A stretch of DNA of 64,000 nt from Spirosoma panaciterrae DSM 21099 (GCF_000374025.1 NZ_KB893196.1:1-64000); one strand, 5' to 3'. Positions 1 to 8,547 are shown, numbered from the stretch's first letter. A program made the numbers and translations. Notes: generated from the letters alone by a model not told the origin.

Positions 1-1
1 G

Positions 2-241
2 TTTGCTCAAGAGCTTGACCGTTGGAGTATCGATTTTGAGAAAGCGTCGCGGCCTGAATCAGCCCAAGGTTTTGTACCGGTGGCCAAACGATGGGTAGTG
101 GAACGAAGCATTGCCTGGACGAACTATTTTCGGAGAATCGTCAAAGACTATGAGCATACAGCATCTTCTTCGGTCAGTTGGCTGTATCTGGCCAATAGCC
201 AGATCATGTTACAACGAATCGAGACTTATTGCCAAAGATGA
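2..241 (+). CDS. IS5-type transposase, C-terminal part (cut by window edge)
   Basis: This reading frame enters from the left edge and stops with TGA at 239-241, leaving 79 residues. It contains RWVVERSIAWTNYFRR followed by KDYEH and a helical tail ending SWLYLANSQIMLQRI. That arrangement is typical of the last catalytic block of IS5-family DDE transposases, where the Glu of VVER is the third acidic residue. The start, the other two catalytic acids and the left inverted repeat lie outside the window, so it cannot be said whether the element is intact. The next reading frame, a methylase remnant, overlaps its last 13 bases, so the right end of the element lies very near 230-260. Confidence 0.8.
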   Translation, partial: FAQELDRWSIDFEKASRPESAQGFVPVAKRWVVERSIAWTNYFRRIVKDYEHTASSSVSWLYLANSQIMLQRIETYCQR

Positions 242-525
242 TTTCCCAACATACTCTTAAGCTACTGTCCGAAACAAAAGCGAAGTTTATTTTATCGACC
301 TGGCATCACAATGACTGGCGAGAAAATGAAATGATAGGCAAATTTTGGAATAAATTCAATATTGTTACTAAAGACCATTTTTACCATAATGGAGGTAGCT
401 TAGAGAATAGACGGACAGTGGTTGAAGCTTTAATTTGCAACTTTGATACAAACCAAATTAATCAACATAACCACGGTCTGAAAGCAAAGCCCAAAGATCA
501 TCAATTAGAACTTGTATGGGGTTAA
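229..525 (+). pseudogene. C-terminal remnant of a D12-class DNA adenine methylase
   Basis: The 98 residues include STWHHNDWRENE and, further on, HFYHNGGSLENRRTVVEAL. These match the C-terminal segment of D12-class N6-adenine DNA methyltransferases (the Dam/DpnM type found in restriction-modification systems). The AdoMet-binding motif and the DPPY catalytic motif, which lie earlier in this family, are absent. The whole family protein is usually about 270-300 residues, so roughly the last third remains. The sequence joins the 3' end of a transposase gene directly, which suggests that insertion or IS-mediated deletion removed the N-terminal part. No partner restriction enzyme is visible. The short frame may still be transcribed but cannot be an active methylase. 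Confidence 0.7.
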
Positions 526-626
526 CGAAATCCTACTAGGCAGATGGAAGTTATTCGCCTTTCGACAATGCATACAATTGTCATCATTCTTTTGTCTTCT
601 TTCTGCCTCTGTGTTCAAAGCTTACT

Positions 627-1853
627 ATGAAAACATCGCTGGGCCACCTCGGCTATTGTACCAATATTCATGCGGGCGAGTCCTGGGCCGATCATTTTGC
701 GGCTATCCAGCAGGCTATACCCGATCTAAAGCAGCGTTTGTCGCCAAATGCGCCGTTTGGCATAGGTCTGCGTCTGTCGAATCAGGCCAGTGAAGAACTG
801 GAAAACCCCGAGAACCTGGTCGCTTTCCAACATTGGCTCGCTCAGAACGACTGCTATGTGTACACGATGAATGGCTTCCCATTTGGTGGTTTCCATGATA
901 CGGTTGTAAAAGATCAGGTGCATACTCCCGACTGGACCACCGAAGCGCGGGTCGAGTATACGAAACGGCTATTCCGCCTGCTCTCCGTTCTGTTGCCAGT
1001 TGATGAGCTGGGCAACGCTATTCAGGGTGGAGTATCAACCTCGCCCCTCTCCTATCGACACTGGTTTGAATGGGAGCAACCGGCTGCCCGTGACTATATT
1101 TTTTCGCAGACAACGCAGAACGTTCTTGAAGTAGTGAGCGACCTGATTCGACTCCATCGGCAAACGGATCGACTTATGCACCTCGATCTGGAACCCGAAC
1201 CCGATGGCGTTATCGAAACGGCGGATGAATTTATCAGTTGGTTTACAGACTATCTGTTGCCCATGGGCATTGAGCAACTGACCAACGAATTTGGAATGAC
1301 CGATGCCGAAGCGGAAGCTACCATCTGCGAACACGTTCGGTTATGCTACGATGTATGCCATTTTGCGGTGGGTTATGAACGTCCGGCCGAGGTGCTTGAT
1401 AAACTGAAAGAATATGGTTTACGAGTCGGCAAAATTCAGATCAGTGCGGCTCTGAAAGCTCAGTTCCCCAACGATCCGGCAGGTCGCACCGCCATTCGAC
1501 AGGCCTTTGAGCAATTCAACGAACCAACTTATCTGCACCAGGTCGTTGCCCGCTCAAGCGACAACACCCTGATGCGTTTCCCGGATTTACCAGAAGCCCT
1601 TGCCGCTTTGAATGACCAGCACAGCGAATGGCGATCCCACTTCCACGTCCCGCTGTTTGTGGCCGACTATGGGGTTCTGCAATCCACTCAGGATGACATT
1701 GTGGAGGTTCTGAAGCTTCAGACTGAACGACGATTTACGAACCAGCTTGAAGTAGAAACCTACACCTGGGGAGTGTTGCCCGACGATCTCAAAAAAGAGT
1801 TGGTCGACTCGATTGAACGCGAGATGAAATGGGTTGTTGAGCAGATAGGCTAG
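627..1853 (+). CDS. eboE: EboE-like TIM-barrel protein of the ebo metabolite-export cluster
   Basis: This 408-residue protein has a xylose-isomerase-like TIM-barrel layout and the hallmarks of the EboE family: GHLGYCTNIHAGESW at 6-20, GIGLRLSN at 45-52, MNGFPFGGFH at 81-90, VKDQVHTPDWTT at 94-105, GGVSTSPLSY at 134-143, HLDLEPEPDG at 185-194, and LCYDVCHFAVGYE at 239-251. In ebo clusters EboE acts with EboA-D and EboF. The pathway is implicated in moving a prenylated or cyclitol-type precursor out of the cytoplasm, and the exact reaction is not established. Here eboA-D are not upstream; a methylase fragment and a transposase are there instead. eboF is 3.7 kb downstream on the same strand. The start has no clear Shine-Dalgarno sequence. 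True xylose isomerase activity is unlikely. Confidence 0.8.
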   Translation: MKTSLGHLGYCTNIHAGESWADHFAAIQQAIPDLKQRLSPNAPFGIGLRLSNQASEELENPENLVAFQHWLAQNDCYVYTMNGFPFGGFHDTVVKDQVHTPDWTTEARVEYTKRLFRLLSVLLPVDELGNAIQGGVSTSPLSYRHWFEWEQPAARDYIFSQTTQNVLEVVSDLIRLHRQTDRLMHLDLEPEPDGVIETADEFISWFTDYLLPMGIEQLTNEFGMTDAEAEATICEHVRLCYDVCHFAVGYERPAEVLDKLKEYGLRVGKIQISAALKAQFPNDPAGRTAIRQAFEQFNEPTYLHQVVARSSDNTLMRFPDLPEALAALNDQHSEWRSHFHVPLFVADYGVLQSTQDDIVEVLKLQTERRFTNQLEVETYTWGVLPDDLKKELVDSIEREMKWVVEQIG

Positions 1854-1934
1854 ATAGTAAAACTCCTAAATCAGTGAATAGTCTTTAGGGAGTTGTTGAA
1901 GTTGGTTTAAATTTCCCTTATCAGTTAAAAACAA

Positions 1935-2029
1935 TGCGTTTTTCTGTCATTCCGACGAAGGAGGAATCTCAATTTTGCTTATTAGTTAAGCTTGAGATTC
2001 CTCCTTCGTCGGAATGACAGAAAAACGCA
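1935..2029. repeat. 38-bp perfect inverted repeat (family A), probable bidirectional terminator
   Basis: The arms at 1935-1972 and 1992-2029 are perfect reverse complements of 38 bases with a 19-base loop. The arm core reads GTCATTCCGACGAAGGAGGA. The hairpin sits between the convergent eboE (+) and TonB receptor (-) genes, which fits a two-way terminator. A close relative with CATCCCGACGCAGGAGGGA lies at 16711-16797. This makes it a dispersed repeat family and not a unique terminator. Confidence 0.85.
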
Positions 2030-2071
2030 CTCATTTTAGCCTATTGGCAAAAGGCTAGCCAGCTTTACTAC

Positions 2072-5000
2072 CTAAAAGAAGCTAAACCGTGCCCCAAGCT
2101 GAACCTGGAACGGATCGCCCGATGGGGTAACAGCCCCCGTATTGTTAACCCGGTAATTGTACTGCGGAACCGACGCGGTAAATCCCGGTATAGCAGCGGT
2201 GGTACTTGTTGCTGGAACGCTCAAGGCATACAGTGCCTGAGTACCCAGCGACTTGTTTGTGCCCCAATCTCTTTTTAGCAGATTCGTAAAATTGAACACA
2301 TCAGCCGATAGCTCAAGTGCGTAGTTTTTACCGAACCGGAACCGTTTCATCGCCCGTATGTCGAGCACGCCGTAAAAGCCATTGATCCCGCCATTACGCT
2401 CGGCAATCCGGCCAGAATACGCTTCGATGTAATTTTTCAGACTCTGGCTGGCACCAGGGTTATCGAGCAGGCTTTGCAGGCCCGTACGAACGTTGGCTGC
2501 CACTTCAGGATTGTTCCGATCAAACACGAAAGCCAGGTCATTGGTCGCTACGAAGTCGCCGTTGGTATTAGCCCCCGACAGCAGCGAATACCGTGTACCG
2601 CCAATCCCCGTATACCGGAATCCAAGCGTAACCCCAAAGAACGACGGCAACGTACCGTAAACGACCACCTTATTACGGAACTGGTTATCCGAATACGTCA
2701 TGTTGCTCAGATTGCGTGGGTCATCCTTTACGGGCAGCACCAGGGTAGCGGTGTTGGCCACATTACCGTTGTAGGTAACATTATCGCGGGTATCGTTCCA
2801 GGTGTAGCTCGCCGTGATTTCGCCATCCCGGAAATACTGCCACGTGGCGTCGACCACGGCCGCAAACTGATTCACCCGGCCTTCGCTGTTCAACTCCAGC
2901 ACCCGACCCAGGCGATTGCTGATGCGTCCCTGCTGCCAGTCGCCCACCCCTGTCGTTGGCATCGACGCCAGCGGTACGAATACGCCCCGATTCGCTTCAT
3001 TGGGTAGCCGGAAAAACGGTTCTGCTACCATGTTCCGGTCGATGTACATATAGTTGTTACGTCCCAGCGACATGTATCCCGAAACGCCGACTTTTAATCG
3101 GTCGGTCAGGAAGCGTGAGTACGAAACATTGGCCTTGTAGAGCACGGGTATTTTAGCGTCCGGGCCCGTCATGTTGATGGTCGGCACCTGAAACTGCGCC
3201 AGCGTCGGAATGCTGGAAGCGTTTTGTCGATAAGCGGCAAAATCTGGCGTTGGAACGTTAGCCCCCCGCACATCGACCGTAGCAAAGTGCTTACCGTCGA
3301 AGGTCAGGTTGTTGATCAGCATGTAGTTGTTGATATCCGAGGCAAACACCCCCGCTCCCAGCCGGATAAAGGTGCGATGCTCGTTGTTAACGTCCCAGTT
3401 GAACTGAATACGCGGCTGTGCAATGAAGGATTTGATCTGGTTGTCGGTACGTAGTTTCAGATCATCGAATACCACCTGATTGAACTGGGCTTTGGGATAA
3501 ATCGAATAGTCGAAACGCAGCCCGGCGGTCATTTCCAGTTCAGGTCTCAGGTGTGTGCTGAGTTGTCCGTAAGCACCGAGGTTGTAAATATTGCCGTAAA
3601 CGGTCGGATCAGCTACGAGGGGCACCTCACGGTAGTAACGATAGGGCTTGAGATTGTTGAAATTATCGAGCGCCGATCCGGAAGCGTCGTTGATGTAATG
3701 GAACCGACCATTTACCTCGCTGCCGTACAGCGACTTAGCGTGTGTGTACATCAGATCGGCCCCGAAGGTGTACTGAATCCGATCGGTATTGTAGTAAAAA
3801 TTATCGACCAGTTGCAGCACATTGTTCGTAAACCCTTCCTGCGCGAAGCGGTGTCCACCCATCTGAATATTGGTCGATAAGGTTTTTCCGTCCACCGTCG
3901 ATGTTACGTTCTCCACGATGTTACGGGGGATGTTGGCGGCTGGTAACTGATCGCCCGGGCCACTTTTCTGGTACGTATACAGATGCTGGAGCTTCAGCTC
4001 GTTGGTAATCTTAGGTGAAATCGTCGTGCGGAGCGTAGCCAGCAAGCTGTTGTCAATGTTGTAATCGTTGCCGTATGACTCATAGATGTTGATGGCTGTA
4101 TTATCGGCCAGACCTAATTTATTCCGGTCGTTGGTATAATTATCACGGATGGTCAGCAGGTTATTGGCGTTGATCTGCCAGTCGATTCGAGCAAAAGCCG
4201 CGTCGGTACCCCGGTTTTTAGGAAACGTACCAAATTGCTGGGTGTTGGCAACTCCATATTTGCTGCGGGCAATATCTACATACCGATTGAGCGTCGCGTT
4301 GGTTACGTTAAAACGGCTTTCGTCGAGCGGGGTCTGTACGTCGGCAATAATCAACGGGCGTGAATCCTGCTGGTGGTCCCATACCACGAAGTAATGCAGT
4401 TTGTCTTTAATGATCGGGCCACCCAACGAAAACCCAAACTGATTGGTCGAGAACGGTACATTGCGCACGTTGCCCCGAATGTCGTACTTGCTCGACAGCC
4501 AGTTGGCGCGGGTATAGTTGAACACGCTTCCGGTCAGTCTGTTCGTACCGGCCTTCGTTACGGCACTCACCAGCCCCCCCCCAGCCCGGCCGTAAACGAC
4601 ATCGTACTGGTTGGTGATCACCTTGAACTCCCGAACGGCTTCAATCGAGATCGAGTAGGGCGCACCACTGCGGCTGGTCGTCGCTCCGGCCGAGGTTGGG
4701 TTTTTGGCCGTCATCCCATCAATGGTGTAGTTGGTGGATGAACCCAGTTGACCCGACAGACTACCGCTGCTGTTGGTGAGGGGCGACAGGTTAACGAGCT
4801 GGGTAAAATTCCGACCGTTGACGGGCATCGAAATCAGCGTTTTGGCATTAATCGCCGTAGCGGCTCCCAGGTTGTCGGTCTTGTTTTTCAGACCCGACGC
4901 CACTACCTGTACCACTTCGAGCGACTGGTCGGCTTCCTGCATGGTCAGGCTGATGCGGATGGCGTCGCCCTGATTGACCATATAGCCAGTCCGCTTTTGC

Positions 5001-5272
5001 TCACCATAGCCGATAAATGTAACACGGATGGTATACGGCCCGCCCAGGGGAATCTCCTTAAACGCGTACTCCCCTTTGGCATTGGTTACGGTTCCGGTCG
5101 TAAACCCGGTCGATTCATTACGCACCTGAACCGTAGCACCGGGTAGTGGCGATTTCTCTTTTTCAGAGATCACCCCCGAAATAGAAGCCTGCGTCGTTTG
5201 AGCGTTCGTTCGATTGATGAAAAAACTAACTAAAAATAGAAGGATAGCACTAAATAGTAGGCCTTTTTTCAT
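2072..5272 (-). CDS. TonB-dependent outer-membrane receptor (Oar-like, with regulatory N-domain)
   Basis: This is a 1066-residue outer-membrane protein. Residues 1-24 form a signal peptide ending in NAQ. Residues about 27-115 form a carboxypeptidase-regulatory (beta-sandwich) domain containing PLPGATVQV and YTIRVTFIGYG. A plug domain follows with the MPVNGRNFTQL and YTIDGMTAKNP segments and EFKVITNQYDVVYGRAGGG. The remainder is a long beta-barrel ending in LGARFSFF, with a terminal aromatic residue as expected for barrel insertion. The layout resembles Oar-type receptors. The substrate cannot be read from the sequence. No SusD-like partner is adjacent. The gene runs opposite to, and lies between, eboE and eboF, so it looks inserted into an ancestral eboE-eboF operon. 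Confidence 0.9.
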   Translation of the reverse strand: MKKGLLFSAILLFLVSFFINRTNAQTTQASISGVISEKEKSPLPGATVQVRNESTGFTTGTVTNAKGEYAFKEIPLGGPYTIRVTFIGYGEQKRTGYMVNQGDAIRISLTMQEADQSLEVVQVVASGLKNKTDNLGAATAINAKTLISMPVNGRNFTQLVNLSPLTNSSGSLSGQLGSSTNYTIDGMTAKNPTSAGATTSRSGAPYSISIEAVREFKVITNQYDVVYGRAGGGLVSAVTKAGTNRLTGSVFNYTRANWLSSKYDIRGNVRNVPFSTNQFGFSLGGPIIKDKLHYFVVWDHQQDSRPLIIADVQTPLDESRFNVTNATLNRYVDIARSKYGVANTQQFGTFPKNRGTDAAFARIDWQINANNLLTIRDNYTNDRNKLGLADNTAINIYESYGNDYNIDNSLLATLRTTISPKITNELKLQHLYTYQKSGPGDQLPAANIPRNIVENVTSTVDGKTLSTNIQMGGHRFAQEGFTNNVLQLVDNFYYNTDRIQYTFGADLMYTHAKSLYGSEVNGRFHYINDASGSALDNFNNLKPYRYYREVPLVADPTVYGNIYNLGAYGQLSTHLRPELEMTAGLRFDYSIYPKAQFNQVVFDDLKLRTDNQIKSFIAQPRIQFNWDVNNEHRTFIRLGAGVFASDINNYMLINNLTFDGKHFATVDVRGANVPTPDFAAYRQNASSIPTLAQFQVPTINMTGPDAKIPVLYKANVSYSRFLTDRLKVGVSGYMSLGRNNYMYIDRNMVAEPFFRLPNEANRGVFVPLASMPTTGVGDWQQGRISNRLGRVLELNSEGRVNQFAAVVDATWQYFRDGEITASYTWNDTRDNVTYNGNVANTATLVLPVKDDPRNLSNMTYSDNQFRNKVVVYGTLPSFFGVTLGFRYTGIGGTRYSLLSGANTNGDFVATNDLAFVFDRNNPEVAANVRTGLQSLLDNPGASQSLKNYIEAYSGRIAERNGGINGFYGVLDIRAMKRFRFGKNYALELSADVFNFTNLLKRDWGTNKSLGTQALYALSVPATSTTAAIPGFTASVPQYNYRVNNTGAVTPSGDPFQVQLGARFSFF

Positions 5273-5532
5273 TTGACAACTGAGTAGTTATGAGTTGCAA
5301 AGAGAGTACCCGCGTTTTAACTGAATTTTAACCTGCCTTTACCTTATCATTACCATTAGCCGATCTGGACATAACGATTTAACCACACAAAAAACTATCC
5401 TCCTCAAACTCTATTTAGTATGGTAGAATAACCGCTTTCGCGCTTTATTCCAGAGAACCATAACGGCTCTAAAAACCGTTCTACCGACAGATTCCATACG
5501 TATACCGTAGATTTTCCTTCGTTCAGATAACC

Positions 5533-6915
5533 ATGCAAAAGACCGTAGTACTCGACGTTGTAGGGCTGTCGTATTCGCTGATTGGCGAACACACACCTTT
5601 TTTGAAACAATGGTTCGCCAGCAAACATCAGGCAACCATCGACCCGATGCTTCCGGCTGTCACGACTTCCGTTCAATCGACCTACGTAACGGGCAAATGG
5701 CCGAGCGAAACCGGGATTGTCGGCAATGGTTGGTACGACCGGACAGACTCTGAAGTGAAATTCTGGAAACAGTCGAACAAGCTGGTAGCCGGTGAAAAAA
5801 TCTGGGAACGCGCAAAGAAAATTGACCCGAATTTTACGGTTTCTAAGATGTTCTGGTGGTACAATATGTATTCCACCGCCGACTTTTCGGCCACGCCCCG
5901 CCCCCAATACCCATCCGACGGACTGAAAATTCCCGATTGCTACACGCACCCCGGCGACCTTCGCGACAAACTACAGAAAGAACTGGGTACCTTTCCACTG
6001 TTTCAGTTCTGGGGGCCAGCCACAACCATAAAAAGTAGTCGATGGATTGCTGATGCCTCGATGCTGGTCGACAAGTGGCACCACCCGACTCTAACGCTGA
6101 TTTACCTACCCCACCTGGATTATTGCCTGCAAAAATTTGGTCAGGACTTTTCGAAAATTGCCAATGATCTGCGAGAGATCGACGATGTTTGCCGCGACCT
6201 GATTCAGTATTATGAAAAAGAAGGCGCGGAAGTGATCGTGTTGTCGGAATACGGCATCACCGATGTTGATAACCCGATTCACATCAACCGAATCCTGCGC
6301 GAAGCCGGTATGATTCGCTACCGGGAAGAACGAGGGCTCGAGGTGTTCGACGCAGGCGCTTCTCCGGCTTTCGCTACGCCCGACCACCAGATTGCCCACG
6401 TTTATATCAACGACCCTTCTGTTTTCGACAAAGTTCGCTCGTTACTTGAGAAAACACCCGGTATCGAGTTGGTACTGGACAAGGAGCAGCAGAAGCAATA
6501 CCACATTGACCACGAGCGTTCCGGCGATCTGGTCGTAGTGGCCGATGCCCGCAGTTGGTTTACCTATTATTACTGGCTGGACGACGCCCGCGCCCCTGAC
6601 TACGCCCGTCTGGTAGCCATTCACCAGAAGCCGGGTTATGATCCTGTTGAGATGTTTATGGACCAAACGAACCCGCTCATTAAACTGAGAGCAGGCTATA
6701 AGCTGGGGCGTAAATTGCTTGGCTTCCGTTACCTGATGGATGTGATCTCGCTGGACGCTACTCTTGTAAAAGGCTCACATGGACGGGTTGGTTCGGCCCC
6801 GGAACATCATCCTGTGTTTGTCAGCAGCCGGAACGTGGGCAAATCCCTGTCAGCCATTTCCGTTTACGATCAGATCTGGGAAACGTTATCAGCCAACGTA
6901 CTAAGTAATGTATGA
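5533..6915 (+). CDS. eboF: EboF-like alkaline phosphatase / nucleotide pyrophosphatase family protein
   Basis: This 460-residue protein belongs to the type I phosphodiesterase/nucleotide pyrophosphatase branch of the alkaline phosphatase superfamily. The metal-ligand Asp region VLDVVGLS is at 6-13. PAVTTSVQSTYVTGKWPSE at 41-59 carries the probable nucleophilic Thr44 or Thr45. Later ligand regions are YLPHLDYCLQKFG, VLSEYGITDVDNP, TPDHQIAHVY and GSHGRVGSAPEHHPVF. There is no signal peptide. The same protein type accompanies EboE in ebo clusters as EboF, and eboE lies upstream on the same strand, separated by the inverted receptor gene. The gene ends within a repeat hairpin that supplies part of its 3' sequence. 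Its natural substrate is unknown. Confidence 0.78.
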   Translation: MQKTVVLDVVGLSYSLIGEHTPFLKQWFASKHQATIDPMLPAVTTSVQSTYVTGKWPSETGIVGNGWYDRTDSEVKFWKQSNKLVAGEKIWERAKKIDPNFTVSKMFWWYNMYSTADFSATPRPQYPSDGLKIPDCYTHPGDLRDKLQKELGTFPLFQFWGPATTIKSSRWIADASMLVDKWHHPTLTLIYLPHLDYCLQKFGQDFSKIANDLREIDDVCRDLIQYYEKEGAEVIVLSEYGITDVDNPIHINRILREAGMIRYREERGLEVFDAGASPAFATPDHQIAHVYINDPSVFDKVRSLLEKTPGIELVLDKEQQKQYHIDHERSGDLVVVADARSWFTYYYWLDDARAPDYARLVAIHQKPGYDPVEMFMDQTNPLIKLRAGYKLGRKLLGFRYLMDVISLDATLVKGSHGRVGSAPEHHPVFVSSRNVGKSLSAISVYDQIWETLSANVLSNV

Positions 6916-6980
6916 TATAGGATGTAGGATGTAGGATGTAGGATGTATGGATTGCTAAGACAGGCCATACATCCTACATC
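6909..6980. repeat. GGATGTA tandem words plus inverted repeat (family B) at the eboF 3' end
   Basis: The eboF stop codon TGA (6913-6915) lies in GTATGATATAGGATGTA. It is followed by three further GGATGTA units. A 16-base perfect inverted repeat has arms 6935-6950 and 6965-6980 with a 14-base loop. The 17-base word GTATGATATAGGATGTA recurs in the hairpin after dnaX (52790-52806). It probably acts as a terminator. Confidence 0.75.
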
Positions 6981-7039
6981 ATACATCATACCTCCTTTGA
7001 CTTCTTGGTTATTTGGGCGAAAGCAATTAATTTACTTCT

Positions 7040-7576
7040 ATGAAAGCGATCGTTCCTCTTCTGTTGCTGCTTTCGGCCTGCTCTGCCAACCGACCGGCGG
7101 CCGTGAATGCCCCTGCTGATGGTGCCGAATATTATCAGGCCAGCCAGCCGATTGCCGGTTACCAGCAACGCCTGTACCCAGACCCCCAGGGTGGCCTCGG
7201 GCATTCGCAGGACCCCGACATTAAAGTGACCGATATTCGACTGACAGCCAGTTATACAGTACTTTATATGACATTTGGCAAAGACCCGCACGGCCACGAT
7301 AACAACTATTACGGCACCAGCAGCATCTCCTTCAATCCGAAGGCGGTTTTGGCAACCTCAGACGGGAAGAAGACCTACGCCCTTGTCAAGACAGAAGGCA
7401 TTCCCGTGTCGCCCGAGACCCGCGATATTAAGAATGACGAAAAAGTACCATTTATCCTGTATTTCGAGCGGCTGGACAAGGGGATTGAATCGTTCGATCT
7501 GTTTGAATGCCAGAGCGATAATCAAAACTCGTGTTTCAATGTAGCAGGCATGAGTATACACAATCCGATCGATTAA
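7040..7576 (+). CDS. Lipoprotein with an unrecognised domain shared with the OmpA fusion at 18469
   Basis: This 178-residue protein starts with a short signal peptide and a lipobox, LSAC, with Cys14 as the acylation site. After a polar linker, residues about 60-178 form a domain whose segments VTDIRLTASYTVLYMTF, VKTEGIPVSPE, YFERLDKGIESFDLFECQ and NSCFN recur, in the same order, in the lipoprotein-OmpA fusion encoded at 18469-19830. I do not recognise this domain from a named family. The conserved LDKGxExFDLFECxSDN block and nearby Cys residues look like its core. The gene follows eboF by 125 bases across a hairpin, so it is probably transcribed separately. Location is likely periplasmic or outer-membrane. 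Confidence 0.75.
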   Translation: MKAIVPLLLLLSACSANRPAAVNAPADGAEYYQASQPIAGYQQRLYPDPQGGLGHSQDPDIKVTDIRLTASYTVLYMTFGKDPHGHDNNYYGTSSISFNPKAVLATSDGKKTYALVKTEGIPVSPETRDIKNDEKVPFILYFERLDKGIESFDLFECQSDNQNSCFNVAGMSIHNPID

Positions 7577-7681
7577 GTAACATAGCAGTCAAAATAATTT
7601 ATCTTTTTCTGTTCATATATACACCGAATCTATCAATCAGGCGTTAATTTTATAGTTTCCGTCTGATTCTCTCGTTTGATT

Positions 7682-8191
7682 ATGGTGTTGATTACCTCCG
7701 TAAGCCGTCGCTTACGTACTCCTCTTCTTGTACTTATAGGCCTGCTTATCAGCGTACTTACTTTTGCACAGCTCAATTTAGCGTACCGCTTACTCAATGG
7801 GTATTTTCTGAGTAATGAGGCCCCGATCAATAAAAGTAAACCTACTTTATTTTTGTTCGAGGAGTCTGAAGGCTTTGAAAAAGTCATTAAACCGGCTGCA
7901 ACCTCCAAACGGCCCGATGGCATAAACTTTACGAAAGAAACGGTAGTTGGTATTGCGCTTCCGCCTACCAACAAGCCCCCTAAACTTTCGATCAGTAAAG
8001 TTTTCGTTCAGGACTCAGTATTAACGGTCCGCTATATACGCCTAGCCGATACAACACTGACGAACCACCCACAATCGTTTACAAGTCAACCGCTGCTACT
8101 ATTTTCAATCCCGAAGCACAACTTCCTGAAAACGAAGCTGATTGAAAACGGGAAAGTCGTACAGATTCTCAAAAAGCCCGAAGACGATTGA
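7682..8191 (+). CDS. Hypothetical exported or membrane-anchored protein
   Basis: I do not recognise this 169-residue protein. Residues about 8-28 are hydrophobic after an Arg-rich start (SRRLRTPLLVLIGLLISVL), giving either a signal peptide or a single N-terminal membrane anchor. The rest is soluble, with several beta-type segments such as KLSISKVFVQDSVLTVRYI, and ends in charged residues. The frame is open upstream to a TTG at 7676, but the ATG at 7682 is the more usual start. It is flanked by a lipoprotein gene and by a decayed small gene on the other strand. Confidence 0.55.
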   Translation: MVLITSVSRRLRTPLLVLIGLLISVLTFAQLNLAYRLLNGYFLSNEAPINKSKPTLFLFEESEGFEKVIKPAATSKRPDGINFTKETVVGIALPPTNKPPKLSISKVFVQDSVLTVRYIRLADTTLTNHPQSFTSQPLLLFSIPKHNFLKTKLIENGKVVQILKKPEDD

Positions 8192-8250
8192 TTCCGCTCC
8201 AGGCACGTACCACACGGCCATCTAGAGCAAGTTACCGGGTCGGTTAGCCC

Positions 8251-8460
8251 TTAATCGTCGTAGCTAAAATCGGACTCCAAACCAAAATGAATGCCTTGCA
8301 GACTGGCGATTGCCTCCGACACATGACTGAGTGCGTCGGCCACCCGGCCTGCATCGGGATGGTTGGCATCTACCTGCCCCTGTAAACTACTGACCATCGA
8401 CCGTGTGGCTTCCAGTTGAGCTAGGGTCTGGTGAAGAACACTTTTTTATTCAGGATTCAT
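8251..8460 (-). pseudogene. Small gene with a nonsense codon at position 5
   Basis: Reading the minus strand from ATG at 8460 gives MNPE, then TAA, then an open frame of 64 codons (KSVLHQTLAQLEATR through LESDFSYDD) to a TAA at 8251. The downstream part has normal coding character, with a predicted helical hairpin (two amphipathic stretches around TLAQLEATRSMVSSL and VADALSHVSEAIASL). A single CAA-to-TAA change would explain the stop. Alternatively, translation may start internally at the ATG of MVSSL. The family is not recognised. The rest of the 8192-8547 gap shows nothing else. Confidence 0.45.
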
Positions 8461-8547
8461 AGTTAGGTGATCTGTATTGGTACTACCAACCCAACTCGTC
8501 TTTTACGGTTTCTGTTTACGTTTCATCTGCTAACTACCACCGATCAT

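Noticed and set aside
627..1853. Calling the EboE-like gene a sugar isomerase
   Set aside because: The TIM-barrel resemblance is general. The specific blocks fit EboE, and eboF follows on the same strand.
2474..5146. Several plus-strand frames of 66-177 codons inside the TonB receptor gene
   Set aside because: All are antisense shadows of a clearly coding 1066-residue frame.
6915..6950. GGATGTA tandem units as a CRISPR-like or VNTR locus
   Set aside because: The units are 7 bases long with no spacers. They form part of a terminator-like hairpin.
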